A stretch of 64,000 nt of DNA, taken from assembly GCF_000964085.1 (NCBI RefSeq), contig NZ_JZRB01000035.1, forward strand, positions 35,015 to 99,014, in the 5' to 3' direction. The translations under genes and the position numbers were made by a program. Positions 1 to 9,959 of this stretch are shown here, piece by piece. Numbering within the stretch: position 1 is the stretch's first letter; every line of letters starts with the position of its first letter. Origin of the DNA: Luteibacter yeojuensis (GTDB lineage: Bacteria > Pseudomonadota > Gammaproteobacteria > Xanthomonadales > Rhodanobacteraceae). The notes under the pieces were generated by a model. The model was not told the origin of the DNA. It worked only from the letters and a program-made list of their open reading frames with translations, and did no database searches.

Positions 1-207
1 GCTCATGACCACTTCATCGCCCTTGGCGAGGCCGGCCAGCAGGGCGCGGTGCTCTTTCTGGCGCTTCATCTGCGGACGGATCATCATGAAATAGAAGATG
101 GCGAACAGCACCGCCATCATGATGAGCGGCGAAAAACCGAGGGCACCCTGCTGGGGGGCGGCGGCCGGGGCGGCCTGTGCAAGGGCGGCGAACGGGAGAG
201 TGCTCAT
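1..207 (-). CDS. yajC: Preprotein translocase subunit YajC (C-terminus outside window)
   Basis: The 69 visible codons encode a short N-terminal stretch rich in Ala/Pro/Gln, one membrane helix (about residues 25-45, ending in the typical FYFMMIRPQ) and the start of the cytoplasmic domain (KGDEV). This is the standard YajC architecture. YajC is a small accessory protein of the SecDF-YajC complex in the inner membrane. The gene runs off the left edge, so secD and secF probably follow outside the window. The start ATG at 207 is preceded by a GAGAAA stretch. It lies just downstream of tgt on the same strand, the usual tgt-yajC-secD-secF order. Confidence 0.93.
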   Translation of the reverse strand, partial: MSTLPFAALAQAAPAAAPQQGALGFSPLIMMAVLFAIFYFMMIRPQMKRQKEHRALLAGLAKGDEVVMS

Positions 208-297
208 CAGGTTTCTCGCAAGTCATGGAACGGCCAAGGAAAAGCGGCCATTCGCGTAAAAAGATCGTGGATTATGCCACGCCGATCAGAAGCTTGG

Positions 298-1490
<1,193 letters not shown>

Positions 1491-1564
1491 TTAGTTTAGC
1501 CGGGGAGCCGCTTCTAAAGCTTTCCCCGTCTCAGCCGATTCTTACGCCCAACAGGAGCTCGCCC

Positions 1565-2764
1565 ATGCGGGGCGGGCCCAGGCCCTCGGAGGACCTGCCC
1601 TTGATCATCCAGCCAACCAGCCTCGCCGCCCAGCTCTGGGCCGGCGCGGCCGCGGGTACCACGGCCGCCGCCGCCCAGTCCTGGGCGGTGGGCACGCTGC
1701 TGGCCGCCCGCGTGCTGGGCCAGACGGACGTGGGCAAGGTGCTCCTCGACATCGGCGGCATGGCCGTCGAGGCCGACGCGGCGGGTACGCCGTTGCCGCA
1801 GCAGTTCCAGGTGCGCGTGATGACCCAGGGCGCCCAGCCGCAGCTGGAAGTCGTGGCGGGGAACACTGACGAGCGCGTGGCCATGCAGGGCCTGCGCGAG
1901 CGCCTGCCCCAGCAGAACGGCTACTCGCAGCTACTCAGCGTGCTCTCCGCCCTCGCCCGCCGCCCGGTGGCGCGGGTGCTGCCGGAACCGCTGCGCACCG
2001 CGCTGGCCACGCTCGAGGCCTCGATCAGCAAGCCCGCCGAGCTCGGCACGCCCGAGGGCATGAAGCAGGCCATCGCCAAGAGCGGTGCGTTCCTCGAAGC
2101 CCACCTTGCCGCCCCGCACGACCCGGCACCGGCGAACGACGACTTCAAGGCGGCGCTGCTGGCGCTGCGCCGCACGCTGGCCGATATACCGCAGACCCGC
2201 CAGGCGATGATCCAGGCGCCGTCCCGCCCGTTCACCGATACCCCGCCGCCGCTTGCCCAGCGCGCGCTGGTGGCGCAGCCGCGCGCGGCCGAGCTGCTGG
2301 CGGACGAAACCAACGCCGACGGCCTGGTCTCGCACCTGCGTACCGACGTGCGCGCAGCGCTCGCCCGCGTGGAGATCACCCAGCTCGAATCGCAGCCGCA
2401 GGCCGGCTTGTGGATGGTCGAGATCCCGCTGGCCGGCGTGCGCGGCTACGACGTGCTGCAGCTGCGCATCGAAGAAGGCAAACCGTCACCGGGCGAACCC
2501 GAGGGCACGTGGACCGTGGGCTTCGCCATCGACCCGCCGACGCTCGGCGCGGTGCAGGGCGAGATCCAGCTGCGCGGGCTGCGCGTGTCGGTGCGCCTGT
2601 GGGCGCAGTACCCCGAAACGGTGGGCCGCCTCGAGAACGCGTTCACGACGCTGCGCCGGGTGCTCGAGAAGAGCAACCTGCAGCTCGACCATTTCGCGTG
2701 CATGCATGGCCTGCCCGTGCCGACCAGCGCGTATAGCGCCGTCCTGCTCGAAGCGCGCGCATGA
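1565..2764 (+). CDS. FliK/Flg_hook-domain protein (flagellar hook-length-control-like)
   Basis: The 399-residue protein has an Ala/Gln-rich N-terminal two-thirds. Its C-terminal region (about 270-390) resembles the FliK C-terminal domain: alternating beta strands such as LWMVEIPLAG and VSVRLWAQYPETVGRLENAFTT, then an amphipathic end. FliK measures hook length and switches export specificity by touching FlhB. No other flagellar gene is near except the overlapping FlhB-like gene. The pair may therefore be an auxiliary switch module comparable to the Bacillus YlqG/YlqH arrangement rather than the main FliK. The ATG at 1565 follows AGGAG by about nine bases; a downstream TTG (LIIQPTS) is a weaker alternative. 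It overlaps the next gene through ATGA. Confidence 0.75.
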   Translation: MRGGPRPSEDLPLIIQPTSLAAQLWAGAAAGTTAAAAQSWAVGTLLAARVLGQTDVGKVLLDIGGMAVEADAAGTPLPQQFQVRVMTQGAQPQLEVVAGNTDERVAMQGLRERLPQQNGYSQLLSVLSALARRPVARVLPEPLRTALATLEASISKPAELGTPEGMKQAIAKSGAFLEAHLAAPHDPAPANDDFKAALLALRRTLADIPQTRQAMIQAPSRPFTDTPPPLAQRALVAQPRAAELLADETNADGLVSHLRTDVRAALARVEITQLESQPQAGLWMVEIPLAGVRGYDVLQLRIEEGKPSPGEPEGTWTVGFAIDPPTLGAVQGEIQLRGLRVSVRLWAQYPETVGRLENAFTTLRRVLEKSNLQLDHFACMHGLPVPTSAYSAVLLEARA

Positions 2765-3024
2765 GTCAGTCGCTACCCTCCCCGCGCCGCAGCGTCACGC
2801 TGCGGCTGGCCACGCCCACCAGCAACGGCAACACGCAGCGCATCGACGCTGATGGGGTGAAGGCCCTGCTCGAGCGTGCGCAGTCGCTTGGCCTGGCGCC
2901 CCAGCTGGATCCGCAGATCGCGACGCTACTGGCGGCGGTGCGCCTGCGCGAGGATGTGCCGGCGGAGCTTTACGCCGCGCTGGCGGCCGTGGTGGGGACG
3001 TTGCTTGAGGCGTCGCACGATTAG
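2761..3024 (+). CDS. FlhB-like cytoplasmic-domain protein (YlqH type)
   Basis: This 87-residue protein resembles only the C-terminal half of the cytoplasmic domain of FlhB/YscU export-switch proteins. It has a short strand, a helix (VKALLERAQSLGLAPQLDPQIATLL) and the ending REDVPAELYAALAAVVGTLLEAS, which matches the FlhB family pattern IPxELYxAVAEVLAxV. There are no membrane segments and no NPTH autocleavage motif. It therefore cannot form an export gate alone and would act as a soluble partner. The ATGA overlap with the FliK-domain gene implies coupled translation and a shared role. It ends 11 bases before the convergent stop of murD2. Confidence 0.75.
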   Translation: MSQSLPSPRRSVTLRLATPTSNGNTQRIDADGVKALLERAQSLGLAPQLDPQIATLLAAVRLREDVPAELYAALAAVVGTLLEASHD

Positions 3025-3035
3025 GGGTTCGGCGA

Positions 3036-4388
3036 TTACCGGATACCCAGCCCCTGGATGCTCGCCGCATCGGCCTCGAAGCCCGCCATCTCCGCGAAGC
3101 GGCGCCCGCGGTCGGCGTAATCCTTGAACTGGTCGAAACTCGGCGCACCGGGTGACAGCACCACCGTGCCGCGGCCGTTGAGCACGCGGCGCGCGGCACC
3201 GACGGCCGACGCCACGTCGATGGCGCGGTAGACGTTGGAAATGCCCGCCGCTTCGAGCTGGTCGGCGATGCGCGTGCCGTTGGCGCCCTGGCAGATGATC
3301 GCGTCGCAGCCCTGCTGGCGCATGGCCTGCACGAACACCGACCAGTCGAGGCCGCGATCGTGGCCGCCGACGATGAGCGCGACATGCTCGTCGTGCACGG
3401 CTTCCAGCGCGGCGAGGCTGGCCAGTGGCGTGGTGCTGATCGAATCGTTCACCCAGCGCAGGCCGTCGCGCACGCCCAGCGGCTGCAGGCGGTGCGGCAG
3501 GGGCACGAAGGTGGCCAGCGCGGGCGCGGCCGCGCGCGCATCCAGCCCCATGAGTTCGAGCGCCGCCAGCGCGGCACATGCGTTGATCGCGTTGTGCAGG
3601 CCCGGCGCCGCGACGCGGTCGGCGCGGATCACGTCGTCGTCGCCACGGCGGATCCAGCCGTCCGCGACATGCCAGCCCGCAGCATCGCCAAACATATGCA
3701 GGCCCGGATGGCTGGCGGCGCGTTCCACCAGCGCCGGCTGCATGCCATTCACCAGCACGCGCGCCGAGGCGCACAGCAGCTTGAGCTTGTCGTCGACATA
3801 GCGCTCGCGCGAGCCGTGCCAGTCGAGGTGTTCTTCGTAGAGGCTGGTGACGACGCCCAGGTCGACACCCATGGCTTCGCCGGTCTGGAAGCTCGACAGC
3901 TCGATGACCCACAGCGCGGCGTCGCCGTCGTCGAGCTCGAGCAGTGGCAGGCCGATATTGCCGGCCAGCGCCGTACGCACGCCGAGCGAACGCGCAAGGT
4001 GCGCGAGGAACGCCGACGTGGTGCTCTTGCCCTTCGTGCCGGTGACGGCGATGGTGCGCGCGCCCGTATGCCCACCGAACCACAGCGCGGTGCCGGAGGT
4101 GAAACGCGTGCCGGCCGCCTGCGCGCCCAGCAGCTCGGGTTTGTACGCGGAGATGCCGGGCGATTTGATGACGACGTCGTAGCGTGCCAGCGCGGCCGTA
4201 TCGGGCGGCGTGGCGTGCACCCGCGCATGCGGGTACGCCGCGCGGGCGGCCTCGGCTTCATCGGCACCCAGGTAGATATCGACGCCCTGCCCCGGCAGCC
4301 GCCGCGCCAGCGCATCGAGCGCGGCGCGGCCTTCGCGACCGAAACCCCAGACGGCGACGCGTTTGCCCGCGAGATCAGCCCAGCGCAT
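3036..4388 (-). CDS. murD2: UDP-MurNAc-L-Ala-L-Glu ligase (MurD2)
   Basis: A Mur ligase of 450 residues. An N-terminal UDP-binding domain (KRVAVWGFGREG) is followed by the ATP loop GTKGKST (117-123), the acidic SSFQTGE region, VNDSISTTP, and a C-terminal domain ending FDQFKDYADRG. MurD normally adds D-Glu to UDP-MurNAc-L-Ala. In Xanthomonas the MurD2 branch adds L-Glu, which MurL then epimerises, so this enzyme is most likely the L-Glu ligase. The assignment rests on murL lying directly upstream and overlapping by 14 bases. I chose ATG 4388 (MRWADLAGK) because GGAG precedes it and the frame upstream is only the murL overlap. A canonical murD would be expected elsewhere or may be absent. Confidence 0.88.
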   Translation of the reverse strand: MRWADLAGKRVAVWGFGREGRAALDALARRLPGQGVDIYLGADEAEAARAAYPHARVHATPPDTAALARYDVVIKSPGISAYKPELLGAQAAGTRFTSGTALWFGGHTGARTIAVTGTKGKSTTSAFLAHLARSLGVRTALAGNIGLPLLELDDGDAALWVIELSSFQTGEAMGVDLGVVTSLYEEHLDWHGSRERYVDDKLKLLCASARVLVNGMQPALVERAASHPGLHMFGDAAGWHVADGWIRRGDDDVIRADRVAAPGLHNAINACAALAALELMGLDARAAAPALATFVPLPHRLQPLGVRDGLRWVNDSISTTPLASLAALEAVHDEHVALIVGGHDRGLDWSVFVQAMRQQGCDAIICQGANGTRIADQLEAAGISNVYRAIDVASAVGAARRVLNGRGTVVLSPGAPSFDQFKDYADRGRRFAEMAGFEADAASIQGLGIR

Positions 4389-5724
4389 CCAGGGCTCCGA
4401 GCAGGCGCGCCGGCACCAGGTGCGAGGCACCCGGCTGCAGCCAGGGTTCCAGCGCCAGCTCGGACGGATCCAGTTGCGGCAGGATCTCGCGGCGGAAGCG
4501 CGCCACCAGGGCGTCCTCCTGCCATTCCGGCCGGTTGGCGAGGGCGAACATGGCGGCGCGCGCTTCCGCGCCCTCGCCCACGCATTCGAACGGCTTGTGG
4601 TCGTGGAATTCGAGCAGTGCGTCGAACGCAGCGGCCAGGTCGGGATCGTCGAGCAGGTTGCGCCCGAAGATGGACGTGAGCCGCGGCTTGGGCATGAACG
4701 GCGCCAGCGCGAGGAACACGAAGTGGCACTTAGGGCACTGCCCGCACCAGCGGTCCGCCGGCTTGGGGCCGAGGATGCGGAAGTTGCGGTTGCAGCTGGA
4801 GAACACGCCGAAGTACTCGCCGCCCAGGCGGGCGAACGCGCTGGTGACGGCCAGCTCGGACCACGGCCGCAGCAGCGAGCAGTAATCGAGGTCGGCGGCG
4901 ACGTGCGAGTGCACGTAATCGTGGAAGGTCTTCTCGAAGCCGAAGCCCTTGCTCCACTGGTGGTTCACTTCCTGGCCGTCGTATTCCAGCGTGGCCACCG
5001 ACGCCGAACGCTCGTTGGCGAACACGATGGAGTCGTACCCGTAGAGCACGGCCGCGACGACGAGGATGGCGGAGTTGATGGCGGTGACCGGAATGTGCCC
5101 GTTCCACGCGCCCAGCCGGTTCAGTTCGAACAGGCCCGGCGCCAGCTCGCGCGAGATGTTGAGCGTGGAGAGACCCGTGCGCGCGGCGCACTCGGCGATG
5201 AGCGGCGAATTGCCCACCCACGCGGCCGTGGCGTCGGCACCGATGGATTTGACCGCCTCCACCGCCACCACCGAATCCTTGCCACCGCCGATGGGCAGCA
5301 ACGAGCGCTTCGGCAGGCCGATGGCCGGCGCCGCCACCGGTTTCGCCGCGCTGGACGGGAAGCGGATGCGGCCGCGCAGGTCGAGGCGGTTGCGGTACGC
5401 GAACTCGGCCAGGCCGTGCACGTACAGCGCATCGAACATCGCCGCGCCTTCGTCATCCAGCGGCGCGCCTTCCACCACGATGGCCGGCGGGATGCCGGCC
5501 TTGTAGTAGCTGACGCCCGCGACCAGGTGCAGCAGGCGCAGGGCCGCGGCGAACGCGGCCTCGCGGCCGGCCGGGATGGCCGGGGCGCCGGGGAACGTGA
5601 TGCGCTCCACCAGTTCCGGGCCATCGTCGAACGCATAGGCCAGTTCCGCCACGCCATCGGCATAGGCATGGCGCACGAAACGGAAGCGCTGGCTTTCGCG
5701 CGGGTCGGCTTGCACGTCGGTCAC
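4375..5724 (-). CDS. murL: UDP-MurNAc-L-Ala-L-Glu epimerase MurL
   Basis: MurL inverts the glutamate of UDP-MurNAc-L-Ala-L-Glu to the D form, replacing the glutamate racemase/MurD route to the cell-wall precursor. The 449-residue protein carries a PP-loop-like ATP site (GGGKDS, 146-151) and a CxxCxxC cluster (Cys327, 330, 333) in RWCGQCPKC, both characteristic of the MurL family described in Xanthomonas. The GTG start at 5724 shares a GTGA overlap with the lysAC stop, and its 3' end overlaps murD2. The gene is thus translationally coupled on both sides. The assignment is by family resemblance plus the diagnostic murD2 neighbour. Confidence 0.9.
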   Translation of the reverse strand: MTDVQADPRESQRFRFVRHAYADGVAELAYAFDDGPELVERITFPGAPAIPAGREAAFAAALRLLHLVAGVSYYKAGIPPAIVVEGAPLDDEGAAMFDALYVHGLAEFAYRNRLDLRGRIRFPSSAAKPVAAPAIGLPKRSLLPIGGGKDSVVAVEAVKSIGADATAAWVGNSPLIAECAARTGLSTLNISRELAPGLFELNRLGAWNGHIPVTAINSAILVVAAVLYGYDSIVFANERSASVATLEYDGQEVNHQWSKGFGFEKTFHDYVHSHVAADLDYCSLLRPWSELAVTSAFARLGGEYFGVFSSCNRNFRILGPKPADRWCGQCPKCHFVFLALAPFMPKPRLTSIFGRNLLDDPDLAAAFDALLEFHDHKPFECVGEGAEARAAMFALANRPEWQEDALVARFRREILPQLDPSELALEPWLQPGASHLVPARLLGALDALG

Positions 5725-8333
5725 GGCAGGAGCACCTCGTCAGCGGCGTCGCGCAGGTTGTACCGCGACGCCATCACGGCGCCGTAGGCGCCCCCCTGTG
5801 CAATAAGTATCACGTCATCCTCGAACGATTCGGGCAGGCGCCGGTCGGAGCCAAGGATATCGCCTGTCTCGCAGATCGGGCCAACCACCTGGTACATCGT
5901 GGTGGCGGGCGCGCCGAAGCGCGTCAGGTTGGCGATCTCGTGCCGCGCATCGTAAAGCGCGGGCCGGATGAGGCTGTTCATGCCCGTGTCCAGCCCCAGG
6001 TAGCGGATGTTCGCGCCCTTTTCCTTCTCCTGCGTGACGCGCGCCAGCAGCACGCCGGCGTCGGCCACGAGGAACCGGCCCGGCTCCATCCACAGCTGGA
6101 ACTGTGGGTAGGCCTGGCGCACCGAGGTGAGCACGCGATCGAGCGCGATCATGTCGAGCGGCGCCTCGCCCGGGTGCGAGGGCACGCCGAGGCCGCCACC
6201 GATGTTCAGCACCTCGATGGTGCCGATGCGCTCGGCCAGCGCCGCCAGCTGCGAGTACACCTCGCCCCAGTGCGCCGCGTCGAGGATGCCCGAGCCCAGG
6301 TGCGCATGCAGGCCGATGACCCGCGCGCCGGCATCGTCGGCCAGGCGCAGGAAGCGGTCCACGTGCTCGATGGGCACGCCGAACTTGCTGCCCGTGCCGC
6401 CCGTCTTCACTTTCTGGTGGTGGCCCAGGCCACGGCCCAGGTCCACGCGCAACACGATGGCGCGGCCGCGGAACAGCTCGCCCCAGTGCTCGATGGGGTG
6501 CAGCGCATCGATGGTGATGGTGGCGCGGGTGGCCAGCGCGGCCTCGAAATCGCGGCGCGCGGCGAAGTTGGGCGTGAACAGCAACGGCGCGCTTTCGGGC
6601 ACGACGGCCGCGACCGCCTCGAGTTCACCCGGCGAGACGCATTCGAACGCGAAGCCCTCCTCCGCCAGCACCTTGAGGATGCCGGGGTGGGTATTGGCCT
6701 TTACCGCGTAGTGCGCGCGGTCCACCGCCTGCAGCAACTTCACCTTGCGCGCCTGCGCACGCACGGTGGGCAGGTGGTAGACGTAACGCGGGCTGCGCTG
6801 CGCGGCCAGCTCGAGCAAGCGCGGGCGCTCGCCCTGCCACCACGCGGCGGCGGGCAGCGCGGCCTCGCCACTGCCGTAGAGCGCCTGCCACGCCGGGCCG
6901 AACACCATGCTGTCGTCGGTGCGCAGCGCGCCGGCGCCGATGAGCATCTCGTGCAGGCGCGGCAGGATATCGTCCACCACGTCCTCGTCCACCACGAAGG
7001 TGAGGTTGAGGTTGTTCGACGACTGCGAGATGAGGTGCACGCGCAGCTGGCCGAACTCGGCGAGCACCGCGGAAAGCTTGTGCAGCATCGAACGCATGCC
7101 ACGCCCCACCAGCGTGATGGCGGCGCACGGCGCGATGACCTTCACCCGGCACACGCGCGCCAGGTCGGCCGCGAGCGCGGCGATGGCGTCCGAATCGAGC
7201 AGGTTCTCGGTCGGGTCGAGCGAGACCGTGACGTTGGTTTCAGCCGAGCCAATGAGGTCCACCGACAGGCCGTGGCGCTTGAACGCATCGAACACGTCGG
7301 CGAGGAAGCCCACCTGCTGCCACATGCCCACCGATTCCATCGACACCAGCGTGATGCCCTTGCGCGCGCTGATCGCCTTGATGCTGGGCGCGTGCTCGCG
7401 CACCTCGGGGCCGATGACCGTGCCCTCGAGCTCGGGGCGGTTGGTGTCTTTCACCAGCAGCGGCACGCGCGGCTCGCGCAGCGGCGACAGGCAGCGCGGG
7501 TGCAGCACCTTCGCGCCCGTGGAGGCGATTTCCTGGGCTTCTTCATAGTCCAGGCGCTGCAACAGGCGTGCACTGGCCACCTGGCGCGGGTTGGCGCTGA
7601 ACATGCCGGCCACGTCGGTCCAGATCTCCACGCGCGCCGCCGCCAGCAGCGCACCGAAGTACGCCGCCGAGGTATCCGAGCCACCGCGGCCGAGCAGCAC
7701 CGTGCGGCCTTCTTCGTCGCGGGCGATGAAACCCTGCGTGATGAAGACCTCGCCACGCGCGGCCAGGGCGGCGGAAAGCGCCGGGTCGGGGTGCGGTTCG
7801 ACCATGGCCGAAAGCAGGCGGGTGCGCTCGTTCTGGTTCGGCAGCGCCACCGCGTTGAGGCACTCGCGCGCATCCAGCCACTGGGTGGGCAGGCCATTGG
7901 CGGTGAGGAACGCGGCGCCCAGCGCGCTGGACATGAGCTCGCCGTGCGCCTGCACCGCGGCCTGCCAGGCCAGCTCGCCCAGCGCCGCCGGGCCGGCCTC
8001 GGCCAGCACCGCGAGGCCGTCGAGCCGCGCGCCCAGGGTCTCCGGCAGGGCCAGCGACATCTCGCCCAGCAGGGCATGGTGGCGATCGGCCAGTGCGGCG
8101 GCCGCATCCGAGCGGCGTTTCGATTCCGTGTGCGTGCAAAGCTGTTTCAGGCCGTCGGTGATACCGGACAGGGCCGAGACCACGATCAGCACGCGCGCGC
8201 CTTCGGCGCGGCGGCTGGCGGCCAGCTCGAGGATATTGCGCCAGCGCGCGGCGGTGGCCACGGAGGTGCCGCCGAACTTCATGACGATCCAGGGCGCGTT
8301 GTCAGGCAACGGCGCGTTTGCGTTCTCGCTCAC
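5721..8333 (-). CDS. lysAC: Bifunctional aspartokinase / diaminopimelate decarboxylase
   Basis: A fused enzyme of 870 residues. The N-terminal half is aspartokinase (KFGGTSV at 19-25, then ACT-type regulatory repeats around 320-450), catalysing the first step of the aspartate pathway. The C-terminal half is PLP-dependent diaminopimelate decarboxylase, the last step of lysine synthesis. It has AVKAN with Lys545 as likely PLP lysine, HLGSGI, EPGRFLVADAG and CETGD. The fusion is typical of Xanthomonadales. I place the start at GTG 8333 because the family begins shortly before KFGGTSV and codons upstream run into repeat DNA. It heads the lysAC-murL-murD2 operon: two aspartate-pathway activities that set meso-DAP level are co-transcribed with two cell-wall enzymes. 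Confidence 0.95.
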   Translation of the reverse strand: MSENANAPLPDNAPWIVMKFGGTSVATAARWRNILELAASRRAEGARVLIVVSALSGITDGLKQLCTHTESKRRSDAAAALADRHHALLGEMSLALPETLGARLDGLAVLAEAGPAALGELAWQAAVQAHGELMSSALGAAFLTANGLPTQWLDARECLNAVALPNQNERTRLLSAMVEPHPDPALSAALAARGEVFITQGFIARDEEGRTVLLGRGGSDTSAAYFGALLAAARVEIWTDVAGMFSANPRQVASARLLQRLDYEEAQEIASTGAKVLHPRCLSPLREPRVPLLVKDTNRPELEGTVIGPEVREHAPSIKAISARKGITLVSMESVGMWQQVGFLADVFDAFKRHGLSVDLIGSAETNVTVSLDPTENLLDSDAIAALAADLARVCRVKVIAPCAAITLVGRGMRSMLHKLSAVLAEFGQLRVHLISQSSNNLNLTFVVDEDVVDDILPRLHEMLIGAGALRTDDSMVFGPAWQALYGSGEAALPAAAWWQGERPRLLELAAQRSPRYVYHLPTVRAQARKVKLLQAVDRAHYAVKANTHPGILKVLAEEGFAFECVSPGELEAVAAVVPESAPLLFTPNFAARRDFEAALATRATITIDALHPIEHWGELFRGRAIVLRVDLGRGLGHHQKVKTGGTGSKFGVPIEHVDRFLRLADDAGARVIGLHAHLGSGILDAAHWGEVYSQLAALAERIGTIEVLNIGGGLGVPSHPGEAPLDMIALDRVLTSVRQAYPQFQLWMEPGRFLVADAGVLLARVTQEKEKGANIRYLGLDTGMNSLIRPALYDARHEIANLTRFGAPATTMYQVVGPICETGDILGSDRRLPESFEDDVILIAQGGAYGAVMASRYNLRDAADEVLLP

Positions 8334-8447
8334 GGTTCTCTTTGCGTTGGTTGGGGAAATCAAAGAAAAATCCGACCGAGTGTTGCGCCGCAACGCACAA
8401 AACGCAACGCCCCTACGAAGCGGCGTCAACCTGACGAAGCGGCGTCC

Positions 8448-8487
8448 GTAGGAGCGCACACCCGTGCGCGAAAAGCCAACGAAGCGG
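8448..8487 (+). repeat. Single REP arm upstream of lysAC (GCAC-stem variant)
   Basis: A 40-base arm beginning GTAGGAGC with a GCGCAC/GTGCGC hairpin. It is identical over all 40 bases to the left arm at 17739-17778. Three nearby direct copies of ACGAAGCGGCG (from 8415, 8434 and 8479) suggest slippage or a decayed second arm. It lies in the 261-base gap between divergent lysAC and the permease gene, so it may influence neither or both promoters. Confidence 0.8.
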
Positions 8488-8594
8488 CGACGAGGCAACC
8501 TCCCTTAGAGCGACCGACCCAATCCCCCTCTTCCCATCACCCCCCATCCCGGCCATCCTCACCCTCCCAACCCACCTCGCGACCCAAGCGCCCC

Positions 8595-9911
8595 ATGGAA
8601 AACCCCGGATACGCCCGCCGCCTCACCCTCTTCGACGCCGCGCTGATCGTCGTCGGCGGCATCATCGGCGGGGGCATCTTCCTGAACCCGGGTATCGCGG
8701 CGCAGCGCACCTCCTCGGGGCTGGTGCTGCTTGGTCTCTGGGTGGGGGCCGGCCTGCTCACCCTGGTGGGCTGCCTGTGCTACTCCGAGCTCGGCGCCCG
8801 CCGCCCGCAGGCCGGCGGCAGCTACGTCTACCTGCGCGAGGCCTTCGGCGAGCTGGCCGGGTTCCTGTTCGGGTGGACGATGCTGCTGGTGATCTACAGC
8901 GGCAGCGCCGCCGCGGTGGCCACCATCTTCGGCACCTACGCCACGTCGGTGTTCGGCCTGCCCGCGAACCTCGTGAAGCCGCTGGCCGTCGGCGCCCTGG
9001 TCTTCGTCACCGGCATCAACCTGTTCGGCATCAAGCTGGGCGCGCGCATCCAGAACGTGTTCGCCATCCTCAAGCTGGCCGCCATCGCCGTGCTGGTCGT
9101 CACCGGCCTCGCGTTCGCGGGCGCCGGCACCACGCAGGCCTTCAGCAGCTCGCCGATGCCGCCCGGGGCGGGCGGCATCGCGGGTGCCCTGCTGCCCGTG
9201 CTGTTCGCGTTCTCGGGCTTCAGCTACCTCAACAACCTGGCCGGCGAGGTGCGCGACCCGCAGCGCACGCTGCCACGCGCCCTGGTGCTGGGCATGCTCG
9301 TCGTCATCGCGGCCTACGTGCTCACCAACTACGCCTACCTGGCCGTGCTGGGCCACGACGGCCTGGCCGCCAGCAGCGCCCCGGCCGCCGACGTGATGAG
9401 CCGCGTCTTTGGCGACGCCGGCGCCAAGGTCATCGCCATCGGCATCGCCATCTCGACGCTGGGCTTCTGCAACATCACGCTCGTGGCGGGCGCCCGCGTG
9501 CTGCAGGTGATGGGCGAGGACGGCCTGTTCTTCGCCAGCGTGGCCCGCCTGCACCCGGTGCACCGCACGCCCAACATCGCCCTGGGCGCCCTCTCGGGCT
9601 GGGCCATCCTGCTGGTGCTGGCCGCCAACTACGGCCAGCTGCTCGATTTCGCCACGTTCGGCGACTGGGCCGCCTATGCCGTCACCATCGCCACCCTGTT
9701 CTGGTACCGCCGCCACGTGAAGGAGCGCCCCAGCTTCGTCACGCCGGCCTACCCCCTGCTGCCCCTCGTGTTCATGGCCACCGTCGTCGCGGTGGTGGTG
9801 GCCTATGCATGGTCGAAGCCGCTCAGCGCCGCCGTCGTGTGCGGCGTGGTGCTTGCCGGGCTGCCCGTGTACGCCGTGTGGCGACGCCTGTTCAGTAAAC
9901 TCGCTCGCTGA
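8595..9911 (+). CDS. APC-superfamily amino acid permease
   Basis: A 438-residue inner-membrane protein with about twelve hydrophobic helices. The N-terminus carries the APC signature GGIIGGGIFLNPG (about 18-31) that forms the substrate-binding break in helix 1, then SELGARRPQAGGSYVYLREAFG, typical of the LAT/amino-acid antiporter branch. Substrate cannot be read from sequence. The ATG at 8595 has no strong Shine-Dalgarno sequence, but a later start would remove the signature helix. It stands alone, divergent from lysAC; the oxidoreductase genes follow after 48 bases. Confidence 0.88.
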   Translation: MENPGYARRLTLFDAALIVVGGIIGGGIFLNPGIAAQRTSSGLVLLGLWVGAGLLTLVGCLCYSELGARRPQAGGSYVYLREAFGELAGFLFGWTMLLVIYSGSAAAVATIFGTYATSVFGLPANLVKPLAVGALVFVTGINLFGIKLGARIQNVFAILKLAAIAVLVVTGLAFAGAGTTQAFSSSPMPPGAGGIAGALLPVLFAFSGFSYLNNLAGEVRDPQRTLPRALVLGMLVVIAAYVLTNYAYLAVLGHDGLAASSAPAADVMSRVFGDAGAKVIAIGIAISTLGFCNITLVAGARVLQVMGEDGLFFASVARLHPVHRTPNIALGALSGWAILLVLAANYGQLLDFATFGDWAAYAVTIATLFWYRRHVKERPSFVTPAYPLLPLVFMATVVAVVVAYAWSKPLSAAVVCGVVLAGLPVYAVWRRLFSKLAR

Positions 9912-9959
9912 ACGGGGGCCCGGATGCCACAATGGCCCGGTTCAGCTTGAGGAAAGCAG

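Noticed and set aside
5940..9911. Plus-strand open frame of over 1300 codons running across lysAC into the permease gene
   Set aside because: It is antisense to the well-supported lysAC for most of its length and merges with the permease only because GC-rich DNA has few stops. The real permease begins at 8595.
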